Assembly (NCBI GenBank): GCA_002333425.1
Contig: DDBL01000217.1
Coordinates: forward strand, 45,429 to 50,742
DNA length: 5,314 nucleotides
Reading direction: 5' to 3'
Origin: Leptospiraceae bacterium UBA2033
Lineage (GTDB): Bacteria; Spirochaetota; Leptospiria; Leptospirales; Leptospiraceae
The stretch's first letter is position 1, and each line of letters starts with the position of its first letter. Under the pieces are notes generated by a model. That model saw only the letters and a program-made list of their open reading frames with translations. It was not told the DNA's origin and ran no database searches. Shown here piece by piece: positions 1-5,314 of this stretch. The translations under genes and the position numbers were made by a program.

Positions 1-36
1 TTAATTGTACAGCATTGAGCAACGCGAAAAGATGCT

Positions 37-120
37 ATCGGGAATCTCTAGTTCTAAATGGAATTCTATATTGCTTGAGATCCCCGATAAGAGATTTCGG
101 GGATGACAAAAGCAGAATTC
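37..120. repeat. Imperfect palindromic repeat (REP-like), three core copies
   Basis: The central hairpin pairs ATCCCCGA (80-87) with TCGGGGAT (97-104) across a 9-nt loop. It extends outward after an internal loop by TGCTT (72-76) with AAGCA (110-114), and then by GAATTC (61-66) with GAATTC (115-120), so nearly all of 61-120 folds on itself. A third core, ATCGGGAATCTC (37-48), is complementary at 11 of 12 positions to GAGATCCCCGAT (77-88), so two mutually exclusive hairpins can form. It lies about 80 nt beyond the ssb stop. No T-tract follows the stem in either direction, so it is not a classic intrinsic terminator, though it could protect RNA 3' ends or stop transcription another way. The GTCATCCCCGA/TCGGGGATGAC style resembles dispersed intergenic palindromes found in several bacteria. 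Whether it recurs in this genome cannot be judged here. No gene is visible in 1-200: reading frames there lack plausible starts. Confidence 0.7.
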
Positions 121-200
121 TTACCAACCCAAAATTGTTTACTTACTTACTAGTTGAGTATGCTTTATTATCTTTTTTTGTAAGCGGGTAATAAGAATAT

Positions 201-635
201 TTAGAAAATATCTTCAGCTGGAATTTCGTCGATATCAGGAGTAAAGTGAGTTTGCGAAGGCAAACTGCTATGAGCCGCTTCTGGACTGGATTGAGATTCT
301 GAATTAGGTCGTCCACCCAGTAATTGGAAATTTTCTACTCTAATACGAATTTTACTTTGTTTCTTTCCATCCTGCCCATCCCAGGTAGATTGTTCTAATC
401 TTCCTTCTACCATGAGCTGTTTGCCTTTACCCGCATACTGTTTTAGGACTTCGGCTAGTTTACCCCAAACAACACAGTCAAAATAGTTAACTACATCTTT
501 TCTGGTACCATTGTCCATATAACTTCTGTTATTCGCTAAACTGAAATTAGCAAGGGACGTTTGACCTACTGTTTTAAATTCTGGGTCTCTAGTGATTCTA
601 CCAATTAAAATTACATTGTTTATATCATTTGCCAT
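201..635 (-). CDS. ssb: Single-stranded DNA-binding protein
   Basis: SSB coats single-stranded DNA during replication, repair and recombination, usually as a tetramer, and recruits partner proteins through its C-terminal tip. This 144-residue protein has the expected size. The OB-fold spans about residues 1-108, with hallmark stretches NNVILIGRITRDPEF near the start, NYFDCVVWGKLAEVL in the middle and KQLMVEGRLEQSTW followed by KIRIRVENFQLLGG. A short Ser/Gln/Pro-rich linker follows (about 109-130), then an acidic tail ending DEIPAEDIF. The terminal Phe and acidic run are present, but the usual Pro just before the Phe is missing. The start is fixed by AGAGGA (643-648 on this strand) 7 nt before the ATG. 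It is the last gene of a likely pcnB-orphan-ssb unit, 50 nt after its neighbour. Many bacteria instead keep ssb between rpsF and rpsR, so this could be a second SSB copy; that cannot be settled from this window. Confidence 0.96.
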   Translation of the reverse strand: MANDINNVILIGRITRDPEFKTVGQTSLANFSLANNRSYMDNGTRKDVVNYFDCVVWGKLAEVLKQYAGKGKQLMVEGRLEQSTWDGQDGKKQSKIRIRVENFQLLGGRPNSESQSSPEAAHSSLPSQTHFTPDIDEIPAEDIF

Positions 636-657
636 AATGAAATCCTCTTTAGATCTA

Positions 658-663
658 AGTATA
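658..663 (-). promoter_or_regulatory. Possible -10 element before ssb
   Basis: The 50-nt gap between the orphan gene and ssb contains TATACT on the minus strand, matching 5 of 6 bases of the sigma-70 -10 consensus. It would put a transcript start about 15-20 nt upstream of the ssb SD sequence. No convincing -35 hexamer sits 16-18 nt further upstream, nor is there an extended -10, so this is at best a weak internal promoter allowing ssb to be expressed apart from pcnB. Confidence 0.25.
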
Positions 664-685
664 ATCCAACACAGGACAAGTTAGA

Positions 686-1492
686 TTAATATTTCATAGA
701 ATTTTTCAAAAACTCTGCATTATCTTTCACTTTTTTATTTCCAGCAGATTCATTGTAATTTAGAATTTTAGATAGAGTTTTTTCAAATGAAAGCAAATGT
801 TTGATATAAGCTTCTCGTTTGAAGTGATTGCGCAAGGGATTTGATTTTGTATTTTCAATGCTATTTAGTCGATACTTTCCAATTCCTCTATCCCCTTGGA
901 TTTCTGTGTTAGCGTTTGCGGGATAATTATCTATTTGATTGGTAATGAATATTTTATCATCATGATCAGGGTTTCCGAGTGGGTCTGTATCCAAAACTTC
1001 CACTACTTTTTTGTCAGTAGTAAAAAGGTTATGGGAAAAAATTCTACTTTTAACTTTGAGAAGTTTTATTTCGGAAAGAATTTTTTTGTCTCCTTCCGTT
1101 TTGTAGATAAAATCAAAAAACAAAGTCATTGATTTACTCTTTGGTCCTTTAGCTTCTCCTTTCTCCCCTTCAACAAAATCAAACTGCTCTACTTTTAAAC
1201 AATCTCCAGATTCGTCTTGGTTGGCATTGGAAATACAATCATCCCCTTTAGCTGTACCTTTAGTCACAAGAGTCCTGTGAGGAAGGGAACTCATTTTTAG
1301 AAAGAGAATATTCGAATAATCAACTAAAGATTCATTTACTTTTAAAATATTCTGATTTAGAACTTGTTCCGCCTTACGGATATTAGCCCCATATTGAGGA
1401 TCATTTTTAGTTTGCTGAACATAAAGTGGGTCAACTTGCTCTTGAGCAAGAAGACTAACACTCATCATTATAAAAATAAAAATATATCTCAT
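686..1492 (-). CDS. Secreted protein of unknown function
   Basis: I do not recognise this 268-residue protein. It begins with a short signal peptide: one Arg, then the hydrophobic run YIFIFIMMSVSLL, then a likely signal peptidase I site around LLA-QEQ (residues 16-17). There is no lipobox Cys, so it should be a soluble periplasmic or exported protein rather than a lipoprotein. No other membrane segment is visible. The mature part is charged and Lys/Asn/Asp-rich. It has only two cysteines, Cys86 and Cys98, bracketing an acidic loop and well placed for a disulfide. An Asp-rich stretch around residues 168-179 (DTDPLGNPDHDD) could bind a cation, but this is a guess. The start is supported by AGAGGT (1499-1504 on this strand) 6 nt before the ATG. 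It lies 16 nt after pcnB and 50 nt before ssb, so it is probably co-transcribed with them, although both neighbours act in the cytoplasm. Gene reality is high; function is unknown. Confidence 0.88.
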   Translation of the reverse strand: MRYIFIFIMMSVSLLAQEQVDPLYVQQTKNDPQYGANIRKAEQVLNQNILKVNESLVDYSNILFLKMSSLPHRTLVTKGTAKGDDCISNANQDESGDCLKVEQFDFVEGEKGEAKGPKSKSMTLFFDFIYKTEGDKKILSEIKLLKVKSRIFSHNLFTTDKKVVEVLDTDPLGNPDHDDKIFITNQIDNYPANANTEIQGDRGIGKYRLNSIENTKSNPLRNHFKREAYIKHLLSFEKTLSKILNYNESAGNKKVKDNAEFLKNSMKY

Positions 1493-1508
1493 AATCCTAC
1501 CTCTTTTG

Positions 1509-3173
1509 TTACGGATTTGATTCTACTTTAGGTCCAGAATTTCCAGAGTTATCTCCTGATTGTGAACCCTCCCCCTGTGGCTTTTTGGGACGGTTGTTTG
1601 GTCGTCTAAAACGATTTCGATACTTATTTCTTCGAAATGGTTTTGTTTCTTTTGTTACTGCTGGTGTATTAGATTCTGAATTCGTATCTAGGGTCTGTGG
1701 CGGTAATTGTTTTTCCGCTATCTCTTCTAGTTTTTCAATTTTATCTGATTTGTTTTCAGGTTTGTTAGAATGATTCGAATGTTCTTTTGGATGAACATTG
1801 CCCTTGTTAAAACGTTTTGGTTTTCTATCATTTCGGAAAGATTTGAATCTCTCTCTTTCGCCAGCTCCTGCTTCATTGTGTATCATTCGTTGAGAAGGTT
1901 TCGGTCTATTGCGAGTAGAAATTTCCCAGAAAAAAGCTGACTGAATTGCTTCTTCATCTTTGATTGCAAGAGCATTGATTTTAAAAAACATAAACGCTTC
2001 ATAGAAAAAATCCTTCTTACGAAATACTTCGTTGTGAGTTGGATTATTTTCTTCTGTCTTAAAAAATCTCTTCTGGCTAGCAAAGATTTTGATTAATCTC
2101 TCTTTGTCTTTTTTAGGAATTTCCATTCTAATACAAATTGGCTCAATTGCAGTTTTGATAGAATGAACCATATTTTGTTTGTTTTTGTCTTTTTCAAATG
2201 CATCATTGATTAAATCACAAAATATAAGAGAGAAGAAGATAACAGACGTTAACTCCTCTCTTTCTTGTAACATTCTATCTGCGATTACTAGGCGTTTGCC
2301 TATATTGGACTGAAGAAAATCTTTTTGCCAGTTTGGATTTTTTTTGGAAACATCAAGTGCTTCTTTGAATAGCACATCGAGTAAATGGTTCTCTGCAAGT
2401 CCTTGGAAAATCTCAGATGCGTGCCATGTGCGAAATATCTTATTGTATTCTTCTAACATTCTAGAAGAAGAAGCTTTCTCTAATTCTAAACGATTTCTCT
2501 TAATTCCAGCTTTTGTTTCTTTATCTAAAGTTAATCCATGTAAAGTTTGAAATTTAACTGCTCTAAGCATACGAACAGGGTCTTCTTTAAAAGAAACATC
2601 AGGATCCCCAATTACTTTTAGAATTTTGTTTTTAATATCATCAAATCCACCAACGAAATCAATAATGGAATCGTTTCGAGGATCATAGTATAAAGAATTG
2701 ATTGTAAAATCACGTCTTGCTGCATCTTCTTTGGCAGTTCCGTAATTATTGTCACGTCTTAATAGATAATCTTTGTCTTCGGTTTGTTTACCAAGTCTGT
2801 GATCAGGCAAAGATCTAAAAGTGGATACTTCGATAATCTTTCCTTTAAACATAACGTGTACGATTTTAAATCGTTTTCCAATGATGCGGCAGTTATTAAA
2901 AATATTCTTTATTTGGTTAGGTGTAGCACTGGTTGCGATATCAAAGTCTTTTGGCTTTTTTCCTAGTAGTATATCTCTAACGCCACCACCGACTAAAAAC
3001 GCCTTATGATTGAACTTGGTTAATCGATGCATAATTTTTAGTGCATCTTCATCTATTAAGTTCTTGCGAATAATATGGGAATCTTTGTAGTAACGCTTAC
3101 CTTCTGGATAAATTAGAATATTCTCGACTGTTTGAGGCTTTTTTTTAAAAAGGTTTGCTATAAATTTTATCAT
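1509..3173 (-). CDS. pcnB: Poly(A) polymerase I (PcnB family)
   Basis: The enzyme adds A residues to RNA 3' ends, which in bacteria promotes RNA decay. It belongs to the class II nucleotidyltransferases shared with CCA-adding enzymes. The N-terminal catalytic head carries LVGGGVRD (60-67), the metal-binding DFD (Asp76 and Asp78), RRDFTINSL (153-161) and EDPVRMLRAVKF (198-209). The stretch IIGKRFKIVHV (97-107) fits the pattern used to separate bacterial poly(A) polymerases from CCA enzymes, and YYKDSHIIRKNLID (28-41) also resembles E. coli PcnB. Helical neck and body regions follow to about residue 420. The last 130 or so residues are low-complexity, polar and basic, with an Arg/Lys/Asn/Pro cluster at 511-531. 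At 554 residues it is about 90 longer than the E. coli protein, mostly in this tail. The ATG is the only start between an upstream in-frame TGA and the catalytic domain, yet no SD sequence precedes it. It is the first gene of the minus-strand unit. Confidence 0.93.
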   Translation of the reverse strand: MIKFIANLFKKKPQTVENILIYPEGKRYYKDSHIIRKNLIDEDALKIMHRLTKFNHKAFLVGGGVRDILLGKKPKDFDIATSATPNQIKNIFNNCRIIGKRFKIVHVMFKGKIIEVSTFRSLPDHRLGKQTEDKDYLLRRDNNYGTAKEDAARRDFTINSLYYDPRNDSIIDFVGGFDDIKNKILKVIGDPDVSFKEDPVRMLRAVKFQTLHGLTLDKETKAGIKRNRLELEKASSSRMLEEYNKIFRTWHASEIFQGLAENHLLDVLFKEALDVSKKNPNWQKDFLQSNIGKRLVIADRMLQEREELTSVIFFSLIFCDLINDAFEKDKNKQNMVHSIKTAIEPICIRMEIPKKDKERLIKIFASQKRFFKTEENNPTHNEVFRKKDFFYEAFMFFKINALAIKDEEAIQSAFFWEISTRNRPKPSQRMIHNEAGAGERERFKSFRNDRKPKRFNKGNVHPKEHSNHSNKPENKSDKIEKLEEIAEKQLPPQTLDTNSESNTPAVTKETKPFRRNKYRNRFRRPNNRPKKPQGEGSQSGDNSGNSGPKVESNP

Positions 3174-3180
3174 GTGTATA

Positions 3181-3204
3181 TTGTCTAAGCTAAGATTTTG
3201 TCTA
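3181..3204. repeat. Short direct repeats in the pcnB leader
   Basis: TTGTCTA occurs at 3181-3187 and again at 3198-3204, 17 nt apart; between them CTAAG is tandemly doubled (3185-3194). On the minus strand this places two TAGACAA copies in the predicted 5' untranslated region of pcnB, just downstream of its proposed promoter. The spacing is not far from two helical turns, so an operator is conceivable, but in AT-rich DNA such short repeats can arise by chance. Confidence 0.25.
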
Positions 3205-3213
3205 TTAAAATCA

Positions 3214-3241
3214 AGTATAAATTGACTACAAAAGCCTTCAA
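3214..3241 (-). promoter_or_regulatory. Predicted sigma-70 promoter for the pcnB unit
   Basis: Read on the minus strand, TTGAAG (3241-3236, 4 of 6 matches to the -35 consensus) is followed after 16 nt by TATACT (3219-3214, 5 of 6 matches to the -10 consensus). Transcription would start near 3207, giving a leader of roughly 35 nt before the pcnB ATG at 3173. It is embedded in the oppositely directed promoter at 3222-3249. Prediction is by eye only. Confidence 0.45.
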
Positions 3242-3249
3242 TTCATACT
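3222..3249 (+). promoter_or_regulatory. Predicted sigma-70 promoter for the M23 peptidase-lgt unit
   Basis: TTGACT (3222-3227, 5 of 6 matches to the -35 consensus) is followed after 16 nt by CATACT (3244-3249, 4 of 6 matches to the -10 consensus). The predicted start near 3256 leaves a leader of about 20 nt before the ATG at 3277. A perfect TATAAT also occurs at 3273-3278, but it overlaps the start codon and has no -35 partner, so it is less likely to be the promoter unless translation starts further in. Confidence 0.45.
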
Positions 3250-3276
3250 GGAACCTTTAATAGATTGTAAGCTATA

Positions 3277-4296
3277 ATGGAATTATCGGACAATAAACTA
3301 AATTTGCTTGAGAGAATGACTCTTAAGTACTACGGATTCAAAAAAACTTTATCAAAAATCCACACGTTCGGAAAAACCAAAATCTCCCTCCTTTTCATAC
3401 CACATAGCAATGAAAATATCATTAAAGTAGAAATTTCCCACTATTTACTAGCCTTTTTATCCTTCATCTGTGTAAGTCTTCTGAGTTTGGGAGTGAGTTT
3501 TTTGGGATATTATCTTTTTACTCGAAATGATCATTTAGATTTATACGCCAGAGGTAATAAAGAAAAGATTTTTTTCCTACACCATGATCTAATGGGAGAC
3601 ATTCTAGAAAATACAATCGAAGATTTAGTTTCCGAGACAGAAGAACTCAATAAAGTGACATGGGAAAAATCCATTCGCGAAAGTAAAATTAACGAAGACC
3701 TGGGACTAACAAACGAATACTCAGAAAAACAACTTCCCATCCAAGAAAATGAACTTGCTTCCAATATGAAAATTTTCATTTATACCGTTGAAAAATTTGC
3801 TGGAATCTATGAAAGTCTTTCTACTCTAAGAGCGAGCTTTCAAAGTTCCATGGATTATTTGGAAACACGAGAAAGTATATTTGAGTCGATGCCTCGCGGA
3901 AGACCGCTTGGACCAGGAGTTGGGCTTATTACTTCCACTTTTGGATACCGAGAAGATCCATTTTATGTAGATGTTGGAGAATTTCATAACGGAATCGACT
4001 TTGCTTCTGCAAATGGAACACCTATTTATGCAACTGGACCCGGTGTGATTGCCGAAGCCTTTTCTTCGGAAGGTGGACTTGGAATGCATGTTCGTATTAA
4101 CCATGAAAATGGGTTTTTTACTATGTATGGGCACTGTTCTAAGCTTTTAGTAGCCGAAGGAGATGTTGTAAAACGAGGCGACATCATTGCATTAGTTGGG
4201 GCAACTGGTAAGGCTACAGGCTCACACTTACACTACGAAGTTCACATAGGTCTAGATCCGCCAATAAACCCACAAGAATTTATAAACATCGACTAG
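3277..4296 (+). CDS. Membrane-anchored M23 (LytM-type) peptidoglycan endopeptidase
   Basis: M23 enzymes are zinc metallopeptidases that cut peptide crosslinks in peptidoglycan, or, when degenerate, activate amidases. Of 339 residues, about 1-55 form a basic cytoplasmic segment, 56-81 one transmembrane helix, and 95-205 an acidic, probably helical stalk in the periplasm. The catalytic domain fills about 210-339 and opens with GVGLITSTFGYREDP. All expected residues are present: zinc ligands His237 and Asp241 (HNGID) and His319, plus catalytic His286 (MYGHC) and His317 (GSHLHYEV). It should therefore be an active enzyme rather than a degenerate activator. The basic N-terminus fits the inside-out topology that places the catalytic domain outside. 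The start is the first in-frame ATG but has no clear SD sequence; Met14 (3316) is an alternative that would keep every domain. It is followed after 50 nt by lgt, with no hairpin terminator between, suggesting co-transcription. The exact role (growth, division or flagellar passage through the wall) cannot be told. Confidence 0.93.
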   Translation: MELSDNKLNLLERMTLKYYGFKKTLSKIHTFGKTKISLLFIPHSNENIIKVEISHYLLAFLSFICVSLLSLGVSFLGYYLFTRNDHLDLYARGNKEKIFFLHHDLMGDILENTIEDLVSETEELNKVTWEKSIRESKINEDLGLTNEYSEKQLPIQENELASNMKIFIYTVEKFAGIYESLSTLRASFQSSMDYLETRESIFESMPRGRPLGPGVGLITSTFGYREDPFYVDVGEFHNGIDFASANGTPIYATGPGVIAEAFSSEGGLGMHVRINHENGFFTMYGHCSKLLVAEGDVVKRGDIIALVGATGKATGSHLHYEVHIGLDPPINPQEFINID

Positions 4297-4346
4297 ATTT
4301 TTTTCCTCTTGATTCAGAAATAAAACAGTCATCTCTGGTAAATAAT

Positions 4347-5291
4347 ATGATAGATAGAATTCCAATCCCCTTTCTCGAAGGTATTTGGGGTGGTCCGTCC
4401 ACCTTCTCCATTTTAATGTTAATTGCATTTCTAACTGGCTCGAAGCTTCTTCCTGCTGAATACAAACGCAAAGGTCTTGTACCGGAAGCAGCAGATACAA
4501 TTGTATTTCTAGGAGTTTTAGGAACACTTGTTGGGGCAAAGATATTTTACATATTTGAAATCTGGGATCAGATTTTTGTAGTTCCTGGAATGTTTTCTTA
4601 CCCTTGGACTCATTGGAACGGTTTCCAAGAATTAGCCGATCCTGCCTGTGAAGCCTGTAAAAACAGTATGGGACTTTGGAGTTCCCTTTTTAACGGTGGT
4701 GGTTTAGTTTTCTACGGTGGATTTATCTTTGGAACACTTTTCATTTATATTTATTTAAAAATGAATCAATATGACTTAGGCAAATACTTTGATGGAATGG
4801 CGTCCACCATGGCAATCGGGTATGCTATCGGAAGGCTAGGTTGTTTTGTTTCTGGTGATGGTTGTTACGGATTTCATACCGATGCGAATATTCCTTTACT
4901 TGTGTTCAATTTTAAAGGGGCACATCCCTCCGGCGTTCCCGTTTGGAATACACCGGTCATTGAATCCATCATTTCTTTTGGTTATTTTTTCTATTTTCAA
5001 TACTATGCCAGATTTCAAAACTTCAAAAAATGGAGTATATTCTTCCAATACATCGCATTACACGGATTTGCCCGTTTATGTATTGAATTCCTGCGAGTAA
5101 ATAAAGCAGTGATTCCTTTTATTGATCCACCACAAATGGTAAACATTCCTGACGCAAGTGGCAACCCAACGTTTCTAACTGGCTACTATTGGCATGGATT
5201 CTCTCAGTCCCAATATATTTCCATTGCATTCGTGCTAATCTCTGCTATTTTCTTTTTCAAAATGAAACTCTGGCAAAAAGAACCAGCCTAA
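4347..5291 (+). CDS. lgt: Prolipoprotein diacylglyceryl transferase
   Basis: Lgt moves a diacylglyceryl group from phosphatidylglycerol onto the lipobox cysteine of prolipoproteins, the first step of lipoprotein maturation, in the inner membrane. The 314-residue protein has seven hydrophobic helices, at about 17-35, 50-73, 116-137, 150-168, 202-221, 231-250 and 288-306. Basic residues lie in the loops predicted to be cytoplasmic. The family signature appears as AIGRLGCFVSGDGCYG (160-175), with Arg163 matching the essential Arg143 of E. coli. GGGLVFYGG (117-125) has Tyr where E. coli has His103, a substitution common elsewhere in the family. HGFARLCIEFLR (239-250) supplies the second conserved Arg and Glu, and FSQSQYIS (285-292) matches the usual segment before the last helix. 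The periplasmic loop at 74-115 is aromatic-rich and holds Cys101 and Cys104 as CEAC, which E. coli Lgt lacks as far as I recall. The SD sequence is weak. It is probably transcribed with the peptidase gene upstream. Confidence 0.95.
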   Translation: MIDRIPIPFLEGIWGGPSTFSILMLIAFLTGSKLLPAEYKRKGLVPEAADTIVFLGVLGTLVGAKIFYIFEIWDQIFVVPGMFSYPWTHWNGFQELADPACEACKNSMGLWSSLFNGGGLVFYGGFIFGTLFIYIYLKMNQYDLGKYFDGMASTMAIGYAIGRLGCFVSGDGCYGFHTDANIPLLVFNFKGAHPSGVPVWNTPVIESIISFGYFFYFQYYARFQNFKKWSIFFQYIALHGFARLCIEFLRVNKAVIPFIDPPQMVNIPDASGNPTFLTGYYWHGFSQSQYISIAFVLISAIFFFKMKLWQKEPA

Positions 5292-5314
5292 ATAGAAGAT
5301 TACCACCGATGAAC

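Noticed and set aside
1..120. Possible end of a minus-strand gene, as a TAA at 1-3 closes an open frame of about 40 codons
   Set aside because: The frame is bounded upstream by stops near 121-140, has no suitable start codon, and runs straight through the palindromic repeat.
141..179. TACT triplication and a run of seven T at 173-179, considered as a terminator
   Set aside because: No stable GC-containing stem immediately precedes the T run, and on the minus strand, the direction of ssb, the run reads as A.
896..1132. 78-codon plus-strand frame inside the orphan secreted-protein gene
   Set aside because: The opposite-strand gene has a signal peptide and an SD sequence. This frame is Phe/Ile-rich as expected from reading AT-rich coding DNA backwards.
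3826..4134. 102-codon open frame antisense to the M23 peptidase gene
   Set aside because: It lies wholly inside a gene with intact catalytic motifs, has a composition typical of a shadow frame (Ser/Lys/Arg-rich), and shows no domain.
4252..4539. 95-codon antisense frame spanning the peptidase-lgt junction
   Set aside because: It overlaps the end of one well-supported gene and the start of the next; no recognisable protein features.
4846..5100. 84-codon plus-strand frame inside lgt
   Set aside because: It is a +1-type shadow of lgt, whose own frame carries all family motifs.
5309..5314. ATG AAC at the very end of the window, possibly the start of a gene after lgt
   Set aside because: Only two codons are visible and no clear SD sequence precedes them; it cannot be supported from this window.

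Overview
The window is AT-rich and densely packed, with no RNA genes, insertion sequences, prophage genes or CRISPR arrays that I can see. The gene content, low GC, weak Shine-Dalgarno (SD) sequences and protein character suggest a spirochaete of the Leptospira type (a diderm with an AT-rich genome and many lipoproteins). This assignment is an inference from general character; no marker gene in the window proves it.

Layout: positions 1-200 are non-coding and carry a strong palindromic repeat. Three genes then run on the minus strand, in transcription order: a poly(A) polymerase (pcnB, 3173-1509), a secreted protein of unknown function (1492-686) and a single-stranded DNA-binding protein (ssb, 635-201). 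The gaps of 16 and 50 nt suggest one transcription unit, possibly with a weak extra promoter before ssb. On the other side of a 103-nt divergent intergenic region, two genes run on the plus strand: a membrane-anchored M23 (LytM-type) peptidoglycan endopeptidase (3277-4296) and prolipoprotein diacylglyceryl transferase (lgt, 4347-5291), 50 nt apart. The window ends 23 nt after lgt.

The divergent region holds two plausible sigma-70-like promoters facing opposite ways and physically overlapping (minus 3241-3214, plus 3222-3249). RNA polymerase could probably occupy only one at a time, which would link the two units. The minus unit is about nucleic acids (RNA 3' polyadenylation, ssDNA binding) with an exported orphan protein in the middle. 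The plus unit is about the envelope (peptidoglycan remodelling, lipoprotein lipidation).

This is mostly ordinary chromosomal housekeeping sequence. I do not see a complete undescribed system. The items most worth checking are the orphan secreted protein, the multi-copy palindrome beyond ssb, the interlocked promoters, the long basic tail of PcnB, the atypical SSB C-terminal tip, and a CxxC-bearing periplasmic loop in Lgt.
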